Part shown: in pieces, positions 45,873 through 52,853 of the stretch
Layout: each line of letters begins with the position of its first letter
Numbering within the stretch: position 1 is the first letter of the stretch
Source: Thermoanaerobacterium sp. CMT5567-10
GTDB taxonomy: Bacteria; Bacillota; Thermoanaerobacteria; Thermoanaerobacterales; Thermoanaerobacteraceae
Direction of reading: 5' to 3'
DNA: 64,000 bases
Assembly: GCF_030534315.2 (NCBI RefSeq)
Contig: NZ_CP130558.2
Coordinates: 2,718,501-2,782,500, forward strand
The notes under the pieces: generated by a model
What the model was told of the DNA's origin: nothing
What the model saw: the letters and a program-made list of their open reading frames with translations, nothing else
Database searches by the model: none
Made by a program: the position numbers and the translations under genes

Positions 45873-46736
45873 GTGAGAAAATTATTAATGCTTATTTTAA
45901 TGATGATAATGGTTGTTAGCAATGGCTGTTCGACAAAAAAAACTAATAATTATGTGGAACGTCCACAAGAAAAATATGATAACTTAATATTTGTCAAAGG
46001 AGGAACTTTTAAAAATGTAAAGTCTAACTTTTATGGGAAAGACATAACAGTATCAAGCTTTTATATTGGTAAATATGAAGTAACTCAGAAAGAGTGGATT
46101 GAGATAATGGGAAATAATCCTTCACAATTCAAAGGTGATAATTTGCCTGTAGAAATGGTAAGTTGGTATGATTGTATTGAGTACTGTAATAAAAGGAGCA
46201 TAAAGGAGGGATTAAAGCCGTATTATAATATCGACAAGAATAAAAAGGAGCCGAATAATAAGAATGCTTATGATAATATAAAATGGACAGTGACAATTAA
46301 TGCTGAAGCTAATGGTTATCGATTACCGACAGAAGAAGAATGGGAATACGCCGCAAGTGGAGGGCAAATAAGTAAAAATTACACATATAGTGGAAGCAAT
46401 AATGCGGATGAAGTAGCATGGTATTGGAAAAATTCTGGCGATAAATACTTACCAGGAGCATGGAATTGGCCCATGATAAAAAATAACAATGATAAAACAA
46501 AATCTGTTGGTCTTAAAAAAACGAACGAGTTAGGAATTTATGATATGTCGGGTAATGTAAGAGAATGGTGCTGGAATTGGTATGGCAATTTTGGTGCAAA
46601 TAGTGGAACTCAACGGGTCTGGAAAGGTGGAGGTTGGCTTGGCGATGTAAGTTGCTGTGAAGTATCTTTCCGGGGTGGATACGAACCATATTGTAAAGGG
46701 CCTGATCAAGGTTTTCGTGTGTGCCGCAATAAATAA
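45873..46736 (+). CDS. Lipoprotein with formylglycine-generating-enzyme (SUMF1/FGE-sulfatase) domain
   Basis: A 287-aa protein. It has a lipoprotein signal (RKLLMLILMMIMVVSNGC, lipidated Cys near 19) and a FGE-sulfatase domain: FVKGGTFKNV, FYIGKYEVTQKEWIEIMG, LPVEMVSWYDCIEYCNKRS, YRLPTEEEWEYAASGG, DMSGNVREWCWNWYG and a C-terminal GFRVCRNK. Family members oxidise Cys in sulfatases or bind ergothioneine-type or other substrates; many lipoprotein forms have no known activity. No sulfatase gene is nearby. GTG 45873 lies 6 nt after GAGGAGG. It is cargo with the xylanase. Confidence 0.88.
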   Translation: MRKLLMLILMMIMVVSNGCSTKKTNNYVERPQEKYDNLIFVKGGTFKNVKSNFYGKDITVSSFYIGKYEVTQKEWIEIMGNNPSQFKGDNLPVEMVSWYDCIEYCNKRSIKEGLKPYYNIDKNKKEPNNKNAYDNIKWTVTINAEANGYRLPTEEEWEYAASGGQISKNYTYSGSNNADEVAWYWKNSGDKYLPGAWNWPMIKNNNDKTKSVGLKKTNELGIYDMSGNVREWCWNWYGNFGANSGTQRVWKGGGWLGDVSCCEVSFRGGYEPYCKGPDQGFRVCRNK

Positions 46737-46924
46737 ACGCAAATGAATTCATTTTTTTGATATAGTGTCTTTAGTTAATAATAATATCCAAATTTATGAT
46801 TCAACTGGAATGCTTGATGCGTCCTTAATTCAAATAATTTTGATGCCATCTGGTCAGTTTATAAACTTGTTAATTTAATAATAGGCTTAAGAATCTCTCA
46901 TCTTTTATAGGTGGGAGATTAATT

Positions 46925-47066
46925 TTTCCTATTTGCTTTTCTCAAAACAAGAATCCGAATTTTTAACGCACCTCTGCTTATATTTGCAGAAGTGCTTTTA
47001 TTTTTATGGAGGTGAAAATTTGCTTCTATCAATCATTGTTACTAAACAAATGTCGGAGAAGATAAA
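46925..47066 (+). repeat. Direct repeat, copy B (3' flank of cargo, leader and start of CpaE-like gene)
   Basis: This matches copy A (43211-43353) over about 140 bp with scattered differences, including CTCAAAACAA, the hairpin GCACCTCTGC...GCAGAAGTGC (46969-46996) and the GGAGGTG ribosome binding site. Here it is continuous with the intact CpaE-like reading frame. Confidence 0.75.
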
Positions 47067-48117
47067 AGATATTTTGGAAAGTGGAGAAGATATTGTTTTT
47101 AAGCATGTTGGTAAACTGGATTCTGAAAGCGTGAAAGATGTATTTTATTCAGCTTCAAGAATTTCTTCTGATGTTATGATAGTAGATATAGACGTTTTTT
47201 CAGAGAAAGGAATAGTTTCAGCACTTCAAAGTTTTAGAATATCAAGGCCAAATACAAGAGTGATTATTATTGCTCCTGAAAGAAAACCGGGTGATGAGCT
47301 AATTTCTTCTATAGTTGGTCTTGGTATATACGATATAGCTGCTGAAGAAAAAGATGCAGATTGGAATAGGGTAATTAATGATATTTTGCTGTCTACGCCC
47401 GCAACATATTCACAAGCTGCAAGATGGCACACGGGGCAGTTTATAAATGATGGCAAGCGAAATAAAGAAAGAGTAGTAATAGAGGAGAGACATTCTGGTA
47501 TAATTGTCATAGCAGTTGCTGGTACTGCACATGGTTTGGGATGTACTCATACAGCTTTTTCTTTAGCTTCTTTTCTCTCACGTTCAGGTTATTCTGTAGC
47601 AGTTATAGAGGATAGCCAAAGACCTGTGTTCTCATATTTCACAAATATTTTAAGAGTAAAAGAAGGGAAAGTTAAAGGATCGTACGTTGCTCATGGAATA
47701 GATATTTTTGCATTAGATGAAAGTAAAGGCAGAGATGAGTGGAATTTTGATACGTTGTTTAAAGAAATTAAGGCGGGACAATATGAATATGTGATTAGAG
47801 ATCTTGGAGTTTTAGATTCATCAAGGATGAGAGAGATTTATATGGCAGATGAGGCTTTTATTGTAGCGTCGGCTGCTAAATGGAGATGGCACGAATGTAT
47901 TGATAAGTTTGACAATGAATATAGTATCATCTTTCCTTTAGCATCAAAGAGCGATGTGGATGAGTTTTCTTTTTATACATGTATTAAAGGAACACCTTTT
48001 CCTCACTGTCCCAATCCCTTCAGTAAAGACAATGATTCGGTTATTTTAAAGCTACTTGAGCCGGTATTGCCAAATAGACGGAGAAAGAGAGCTTTATTTG
48101 GAAAGTTACTGGTTTAG
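47020..48117 (+). CDS. CpaE/TadZ-like protein with degenerate P-loop
   Basis: A 365-aa protein. The N-terminal half is receiver-like (VTKQMSEKIKDILESGEDIV, SARISSDVMIVDIDVF-type strands, then RVIIIAPERKPGDEL). The C-terminal half is ParA/MinD-like. The P-loop position reads AVAGTAHGLGCTHTAFSLAS: the Gly pattern is kept but the canonical Lys-Thr is Cys-Thr-His. Helices and strands after it are conserved (YSVAVIEDSQRP, YVIRDLGVLDSS). TTG 47020 lies 5 nt after GGAGGTG. It is a second Tad-localisation-type protein in the element, possibly a pseudo-ATPase. Confidence 0.68.
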   Translation: MLLSIIVTKQMSEKIKDILESGEDIVFKHVGKLDSESVKDVFYSASRISSDVMIVDIDVFSEKGIVSALQSFRISRPNTRVIIIAPERKPGDELISSIVGLGIYDIAAEEKDADWNRVINDILLSTPATYSQAARWHTGQFINDGKRNKERVVIEERHSGIIVIAVAGTAHGLGCTHTAFSLASFLSRSGYSVAVIEDSQRPVFSYFTNILRVKEGKVKGSYVAHGIDIFALDESKGRDEWNFDTLFKEIKAGQYEYVIRDLGVLDSSRMREIYMADEAFIVASAAKWRWHECIDKFDNEYSIIFPLASKSDVDEFSFYTCIKGTPFPHCPNPFSKDNDSVILKLLEPVLPNRRRKRALFGKLLV

Positions 48118-48232
48118 AAACAGATTATATATTTTATATTGTAGACATTTATGTTGTGGTATTATATGGATAGAGTAATCGGGATATAGCAGGGTGTGGT
48201 TGTCACTTTCCCGCTAAGGGAGGTGGTTGCTT

Positions 48233-48355
48233 ATGATGAATATGTATGAAACATTATCTTTAATGATAATGTTTGAAATGTTCGTCATAGCAATTATTAG
48301 TTTTAACAGAAAAAATAACCGCCCTGCTCCCAACAGCGCGGTTATAAATTTATAA
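48233..48355 (+). CDS. Putative holin-like type I toxin (40 aa)
   Basis: A 40-aa peptide (MNMYETLSLMIMFEMFVIAI, then SFNRKN) matching the holin-like toxin pattern of Gram-positive type I toxin-antitoxin loci: a short N-terminus, one membrane helix and a basic tail. A strong GGGAGGTGG (48218-48226) precedes ATG 48233. The 3' part encodes a palindrome used as terminator of an antisense RNA on the other strand. The toxin would depolarise the membrane if its RNA antitoxin were lost. Confidence 0.75.
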   Translation: MMNMYETLSLMIMFEMFVIAIISFNRKNNRPAPNSAVINL

Positions 48356-48399
48356 TTGTCGCTTATGGGCGACCGCACTTTGCGGTGCCGATTACTTTT
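48310..48399 (-). ncRNA. Antisense RNA antitoxin of the holin-like toxin
   Basis: On the minus strand, TTTACT (48433-48428) and TATAAT (48411-48406) are 16 bp apart, predicting a start near 48399. The transcript carries a hairpin (CGGCACCGCAAAGTGCGGT, 48390-48372) and ends at AACCGC...GCGGTT (48344-48317) followed by a T run (48315-48310). It overlaps the toxin 3' end, as in the txpA/ratA arrangement. The promoter and terminator are visible; the function is inferred. Confidence 0.65.
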
Positions 48400-48649
48400 T
48401 CTTATATTATAACACGATGAGCATAAAAGTAAACAATATTTTAGAAACCAAAGTACAAGGACAAAAGCCTGCGCGCATTCTTTAAAGAGATGCCCCTCAA
48501 TTCATTGAGGGGAGGATGTCACGGATCATAGATCTAAGGAAATCCAATAATCATTGAAGAGTGTCCTAATAGTAAATTGATACAAAGATAGCTTTCATTA
48601 ATAGATCATAGCAAAAATGATACAATATAAAATTTATAATTAATAGTGC

Positions 48650-48736
48650 GGATTTTTCATTTTCGCTTTGCTCAAAACAAAAATCCGAATTTATAACGCA
48701 CCTCTGCTTATATTTACAGAAGTGCTTTTATTTTTT
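48650..48736 (+). repeat. Direct repeat, copy C (partial)
   Basis: This matches the first part of copies A and B. The perfect inverted repeat CGGATTTTT (48659-48667, beginning at the preceding GCGG) with AAAAATCCG (48680-48688) is followed by the CACCTCTGC...GCAGAAGTG-type hairpin (here with TTTACAGAAGTGC) and a T run. No coding sequence is attached. Confidence 0.65.
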
Positions 48737-48792
48737 TTTCCGTATATTTTTATGGTCTTTATATGGAAAGTACTCTTACGAGTACTTTTTTA

Positions 48793-48965
48793 AAATTTGC
48801 CTCCCGCTTTTTGGATTATACGCCTGCTCGGTTTACGGTCAAGAGGTTCGCTCTTGCCGTGTGAGCATATCCTCCTTCAGCTTCGCTTCAGTCCGGTATC
48901 CCTCCCACGCCTCTTGACCTCCAATTCGCAGGCTCTGTTTTTATTCCCTGCCGGGAGGCAAATTT
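48793..48965. repeat. GC-rich nested inverted repeat (173 bp)
   Basis: The outer arms AAATTTGCCTCCCG (48793-48806) and CGGGAGGCAAATTT (48952-48965) are perfect complements. Inside them are GCCTGC/GCAGGC, GGTCAAGAGG/CCTCTTGACC (10 bp, near 48838 and 48910) and CGTGTGAG/CTCCCACG, so the whole block can fold into one long interrupted hairpin. It is markedly GC-richer than its surroundings and contains no gene. It may be a structured RNA, a miniature mobile element or a DNA hairpin. Confidence 0.7.
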
Positions 48966-49047
48966 GATTTTTAATTTTAGCATAACTTTTGGGTATTAGT
49001 AATAGGCTTGTATCAATATTATGATTTCGAGAAGGAGGATATGGATT

Positions 49048-49275
49048 ATGGAAGTGATTAACGGTTTTGTTAAATGGAATTATGAGACGGACAGGTATAA
49101 CATAGGAGGGTATGATCTACATTCTGGTGATTTCGTGGATTTATGGGACATTTGGAGTCTTAGATGGATATGTGGCAGAGTTGAGTTTAAAGACGGTAGG
49201 TATGTATTATTGACAATAGATAAGGAAATTAAAGAGATTTCTTTAAACCAAAAAGCAAGATTTTATAATATTTAG
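49048..49275 (+). CDS. DUF5348 protein
   Basis: A 75-aa protein with the small beta-rich pattern RYNIGGYDLHSGDFVDLWD, then WICGRVEFKDGRYVLLT, typical of DUF5348 proteins found in Gram-positive conjugative elements. Function unknown. ATG 49048 lies 9 nt after AAGGAGG; the longer ATG at 49021 has no site. Confidence 0.75.
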   Translation: MEVINGFVKWNYETDRYNIGGYDLHSGDFVDLWDIWSLRWICGRVEFKDGRYVLLTIDKEIKEISLNQKARFYNI

Positions 49276-49376
49276 AAAAAATAACATTAAGATGGATAGT
49301 TATGATATAATATAAGTGTGATGTTTTAAGAAAATTCGGATATATTAATGTTTTAAAAATAAGGAATGATATTAAA

Positions 49377-49625
49377 ATGCCAGAAATAACGAGGTTCTAT
49401 GGGATAGTGATAAAAATGTATTTTGGAGATCATTTACCACCACATTTTCATGCTATATATGGTGAATATGTAGGTATGTTTAACATAAATACTTTAGAAA
49501 TGATTGAGGGAGATCTTCCTAAAAGGGCAAGAGAAATGATTATTGAGTGGGCAAGTAAATATCAAAACGAGTTATTAGATATTTGGGAAAGTCAAAAATT
49601 TATAAGGTTACCAGGATTGGAGTGA
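49377..49625 (+). CDS. DUF4160 protein
   Basis: An 82-aa protein with the DUF4160 core: ITRFYGIVIKMYFGDHLPPH, then HFHAIYGEYVGMFNINTLEM and RAREMIIEWASKYQNELLD. The His-rich PPHFHA segment is the family hallmark. It is followed 6 nt later by a DUF2442 gene. This two-gene arrangement is widespread and suspected to be a toxin-antitoxin-like or metal-related module, but its function is not established. The ATG has only a weak ribosome binding site. Confidence 0.82.
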   Translation: MPEITRFYGIVIKMYFGDHLPPHFHAIYGEYVGMFNINTLEMIEGDLPKRAREMIIEWASKYQNELLDIWESQKFIRLPGLE

Positions 49626-49631
49626 TGAAGT

Positions 49632-49880
49632 ATGTATAAAATTATTGATGTAAAGGCTGCAGATGATTACAAATTGATTATTACTTTTGAAAATGGAGTA
49701 ATAAAAGAATATGATATGAAACAAAAACTTGATGAATGGCCATTTGAAATGTTGAAAAATAAAGCGTATTTTAAAACAGTAAAAGTTGACGTTGGAGGGT
49801 ATGGTATAAGTTGGAACAGTGATATAGATTTAAGTGAATACGAACTTTGGGTTAATGGAAAGAGCATAAGTTTGGCTTGA
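49632..49880 (+). CDS. DUF2442 protein
   Basis: An 82-aa protein of the DUF2442 family: IIDVKAADDYKLIITFENGV, then KEYDMKQKLDEWPFEMLKNK, and the conserved C-terminal GYGISWNSDIDLSEYELW. The ATG at 49632 lies 6 nt after the DUF4160 stop, so the two are coexpressed. Partner and function as for the preceding gene: suspected but unproven. Confidence 0.82.
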   Translation: MYKIIDVKAADDYKLIITFENGVIKEYDMKQKLDEWPFEMLKNKAYFKTVKVDVGGYGISWNSDIDLSEYELWVNGKSISLA

Positions 49881-49918
49881 TTATAAATGCCAGATAAAAA
49901 GTTTTATACAAGGAAGGT

Positions 49919-50028
49919 ATGCAATTGCCAAAAGAAAATAAGAAATATACGTATGCTGATTATTTGACGTGGCCAGAAGGAGAAGGTATGAAATAATTGA
50001 TGGAGTACCATATAATATGAGTTCATAA
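49919..50028 (+). pseudogene. Uma2-family nuclease remnant (frameshifted, truncated)
   Basis: The frame reads MQLPKENKKYTYADYLTWPE and then GEG followed by a stop. In the next frame the sequence continues as RYEIIDGVPYNMS and stops. Together these match the conserved N-terminus of Uma2 (PF05685-type) proteins, usually about 190 aa. A single frameshift lies near 49983, and the catalytic C-terminal part is gone. Confidence 0.6.
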
Positions 50029-50047
50029 AGCAAAAATATATGGATAT

Positions 50048-50067
50048 TTTGTAACGAATATGTTACA
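50048..50067. promoter_or_regulatory. Candidate operator of the XRE-ImmA-PIN operon
   Basis: TTGTAAC-GAATAT-GTTACAA is a perfect 7-bp inverted repeat around a 6-bp spacer, about 50 bp upstream of the XRE start. Confidence 0.55.
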
Positions 50068-50115
50068 ATAAGAGTAGAATAAATATATAGATTTAACAAA
50101 AAAGGAGGGAATGAG

Positions 50116-50469
50116 ATGTCAGTATATAAGGCAATTGGAGAAAAATTAAAAGAAGTTCGGGAAAAGAATGGTTATACTCAAACTGAAGTGGAAAAGGCTA
50201 TAGGGATTAAAAGAGAACTGCTCTCATATTATGAGAACGGTAGGAGAGAAATAGATATTGCTACACTTGAGAAGCTTGCATCCTTTTATGGGTATTCCAT
50301 AGAGTATTTTATAAAAAACATTGAAGAACATGATATTGTTTTAGCTTTCAGAACTGATGGATTGACGGAGGAGGATATAGAAGTTGTAGGGTGGGCTAAA
50401 AATTTTGTAAATAATCTGTATCAGATGGAAAAGCTGTTGGAAAAGAGGTATGGTCGTGTTAATGCTTGA
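50116..50469 (+). CDS. XRE-family transcriptional regulator
   Basis: A 117-aa regulator with an HTH_3 domain (about 6-62: AIGEKLKEVREKNGYTQTEV, LLSYYENGRREIDIATLEKL) and a helical C-terminal part. ATG with AAAAAGGAGG upstream. TTGTAACGAATATGTTACAA (50048-50067) is a near-perfect dyad upstream and a plausible operator. It overlaps the ImmA-like metallopeptidase, making an XRE-ImmA pair in which the peptidase typically cleaves the repressor. Confidence 0.85.
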   Translation: MSVYKAIGEKLKEVREKNGYTQTEVEKAIGIKRELLSYYENGRREIDIATLEKLASFYGYSIEYFIKNIEEHDIVLAFRTDGLTEEDIEVVGWAKNFVNNLYQMEKLLEKRYGRVNA

Positions 50470-51199
50470 GATTGAAGGGAAAAGGGATGCTCGCAAAATC
50501 AGAGGAGAAATGGGACTTGGAGATGGACCTATTGATGTGTTTATGATTTTTAAAGAAAAAAATATTTTTTATGCTAAAAAAACTTTAAAAAGCAATATTT
50601 CAGGGATGTTTTTAAGGAAGGGAAATGTTAATTTTGTGTTGATAAATTCATCAAAAACAAAAGGGCATCAAAATTTTACTGCTGCTCATGAGTTATACCA
50701 CATTTTATTTGAAGAAGGTCAAACAGGAAGTGTGTGTGTAGCCGGCATTTTTGAGCAGAAGTCGTTAAGTGAAAAGAAAGCAGATTATTTTGCTGCAAAT
50801 TTTTTGGTGCCTGCTGAAACACTGGAGCTGGAGTTGTTTAAAAGAATGGGTTCATCCAAGAAAAAACTGGATTTTCCTGACCTGCTCTATTTGGAGGCTT
50901 TGTTTGGAGTCAGCCACTCTGTAATGCTTATTAGGCTGCAGCAAATTGGGGTTTTAGATGAGGAGGATATATTGCGTTTTAAAAAGGGAATTATTAACGA
51001 GGCAGTAAAGTATGGTTATGATACTTCTCTTTATTTACCCACTAAAGAAGATTTAATTGTTTCAGATTACGTAGAAAAAGCAAGAATACTTTTAGATGAT
51101 GGCATTATTTCTGAAGGGAAATATGAGGAACTTTTAATTGAAGCAGGGTTTGAAGATGTGTTATTTGGGGAAGAGGTGCAGGAGTATGAAGACTGTTAA
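50456..51199 (+). CDS. ImmA/IrrE-family metallopeptidase
   Basis: A 247-aa zinc protease. The HEXXH motif is in FTAAHELYHILFEEG (about 80), with the third-ligand region KKADYFAANFLVPAE. The C-terminal half is helical. ImmA-type proteases inactivate the neighbouring XRE repressor upon a signal. GTG 50456 is used (7 nt after GAGG), with ATG 50450 and ATG 50462 possible. It overlaps both the XRE gene and the PIN-like gene. Confidence 0.85.
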   Translation: MLMLEIEGKRDARKIRGEMGLGDGPIDVFMIFKEKNIFYAKKTLKSNISGMFLRKGNVNFVLINSSKTKGHQNFTAAHELYHILFEEGQTGSVCVAGIFEQKSLSEKKADYFAANFLVPAETLELELFKRMGSSKKKLDFPDLLYLEALFGVSHSVMLIRLQQIGVLDEEDILRFKKGIINEAVKYGYDTSLYLPTKEDLIVSDYVEKARILLDDGIISEGKYEELLIEAGFEDVLFGEEVQEYEDC

Positions 51200-51749
51200 A
51201 TATCCTATAGTGTTTGATACTGACTGTATCTCTTCCTTTTCTTGGGTAAATAGAATGGACATTCTCTTTTCAGTTTTTGATGGAGAGTTAATAATACCGG
51301 CTCAGGTCAATGAAGAGCTTTCTAGAATGAGATTTTTTAAGAACAGTAATTTCGTATTTTTCAATATAGAGAAAGAAATTCAAAAGAATAAGATCAGCAT
51401 AGAGACATTTAATATTGATAGTCTTGAAGCGAGTTTGTATTTGGCATTTATAGAAGGCAAGGTTAATGGTAAAGTGATAGGTAAAGGAGAAGCTTCTGCC
51501 ATTTCTATAGCTCAATTTAGGCAAGGTACTGTGGCAAGCAATAATTTTGTAGATATTGCTGCTTATTGTAGCAGAATCAATATTCCCTTTACATGTACAG
51601 ATGAAATTTTGTATATGTGTTACGTTAAAGGATACATAAGTGTTGAGGAAGCAGAAAATATAAGAAACGAAATGAAGAAAAAAAGAAGAAAGTTGAGTGA
51701 AGAGTCTTTTATAGATGTAGTAAAAAAATACAGTCAACACTTCCAATGA
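51186..51749 (+). CDS. PIN-like nuclease domain protein
   Basis: A 187-aa protein with a PIN-type layout. The first Asp pair is in PIVFDTDCISSFSW, an acidic residue in IIPAQVNEELSRM, the Glu in GKGEASAISIAQFR, and the last site in VASNNFVDIAAYC. Similar genes follow XRE-ImmA pairs in mobile elements, where they may act as an inducible toxic RNase. ATG 51186 is preceded by GCAGGAGT and overlaps the metallopeptidase gene by 14 bp. Confidence 0.65.
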   Translation: MKTVKYPIVFDTDCISSFSWVNRMDILFSVFDGELIIPAQVNEELSRMRFFKNSNFVFFNIEKEIQKNKISIETFNIDSLEASLYLAFIEGKVNGKVIGKGEASAISIAQFRQGTVASNNFVDIAAYCSRINIPFTCTDEILYMCYVKGYISVEEAENIRNEMKKKRRKLSEESFIDVVKKYSQHFQ

Positions 51750-51789
51750 AGGTTATTTAAAAAATCCAAATAGAAAGGAGTTTTTATAA

Positions 51790-52782
51790 ATGAGAAAAAC
51801 TATTTCTATGGTTATTGCATTTTTATTAATCTTTTTATCCATTCCTGCTTTTGCTTTAGCTTTAAGTCAGAGTGATGAACTTCCTTATCAGGACTGGATA
51901 GACAAAGGCTGGATAAAAGCAGTTTCTCCTGATGAAAATGGTCATGACAAATTGGGATGGTATTATATAATGCCGGGTAAAGAACATGAAATAGCATATA
52001 GCGATAAGCTTAAAAATACGGACAGACTGATTCTTGTAGATGGCTCATTTTATAAAAATGATTTAGATTATTACTATAAAGAAGGTCGAAGTGCTGCTGC
52101 TTTAAGAGATATTACTACATTAAGGGAAAACTACAAAGAATTATATGGAGAAATCCAGTATAATAATCCTGATACGTTAAAATACGATTTTTGGAAAGGA
52201 CTTGTTACAATAAATCTTGTTAGCATTAACGGCACTCCATGGCAGGAGACAAAATACAAAGATGTATTGCTTCAAAATTTTTATGATAGATGGGAAGGAT
52301 TAAAAGATCCTGCATATACCAAGTATTTGGTTGACCCAAAATGGAATGGATATACTGATGAATGTATATACAATTGGGATGGAGTAGATGTTTGGATTGG
52401 AAAGAATGACATTACTGTAAGATATGAGCTTAAAGAAAATAAAGGGAAACTGCCAACGGAGGTCATATCTGATAATGGCGTATCAATGATACCGCTTAGA
52501 GGTGTAATGGAAGAATTAGGCGCAACAGTTGATTACGACTCTAAGGAACAAGAAATAACCATAAAAGATAAAGGAAAAACAGTGGTATTAAAAGTTGGTT
52601 CTGATAGTGCAGTAGTAGATGGAAGCACTGTTAAAATGCCAAGAAAAGTGTATATTAAAAATGGTTATACAATGCTTCCTTTAAGGTTTGTGGCGGAAAA
52701 TTTAGACCATGCAGTACAGTATTTAAACGATGGTACAATAATGATATGGAGGGCTAAATATACTACACCTCCAAGTATATAA
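51790..52782 (+). CDS. Secreted protein with copper-amine-oxidase-type stalk domain
   Basis: A 330-aa exported protein. It has a signal peptide (cleavage near FALA, about 25) and an unassigned middle part rich in Trp/Tyr (about 30-205: DWIDKGWIKAVSPDENGHDK, YDFWKGLVTINLVSINGTPW). The C-terminal stalk domain (about 225-320) has GVSMIPLRGVMEELGATVDY and YTMLPLRFVAENLDHAVQY. The ATG follows GAAAGGAG. A terminator then separates it from the giant PKD protein, with which it may form a surface unit. Confidence 0.82.
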   Translation: MRKTISMVIAFLLIFLSIPAFALALSQSDELPYQDWIDKGWIKAVSPDENGHDKLGWYYIMPGKEHEIAYSDKLKNTDRLILVDGSFYKNDLDYYYKEGRSAAALRDITTLRENYKELYGEIQYNNPDTLKYDFWKGLVTINLVSINGTPWQETKYKDVLLQNFYDRWEGLKDPAYTKYLVDPKWNGYTDECIYNWDGVDVWIGKNDITVRYELKENKGKLPTEVISDNGVSMIPLRGVMEELGATVDYDSKEQEITIKDKGKTVVLKVGSDSAVVDGSTVKMPRKVYIKNGYTMLPLRFVAENLDHAVQYLNDGTIMIWRAKYTTPPSI

Positions 52783-52800
52783 ATATTTTGCTTGATTTAT

Positions 52801-52838
52801 AGAAGCTTCAGATAAAACTGAGGCTTCTTTATTTTAAT
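52801..52838 (+). terminator. Terminator after the stalk-domain gene
   Basis: AGAAGCTTCAG (52801-52811) pairs with CTGAGGCTTCT (52818-52828) with one bulge, followed by TTATTTTA. Confidence 0.75.
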
Positions 52839-52853
52839 GATTTAAAGGAGTTG

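Noticed and set aside
48492-48511. Perfect hairpin CCCCTCAAT/ATTGAGGGG considered as a terminator
   Set aside because: No T tract follows on either strand and no gene ends there; I list no function for it.
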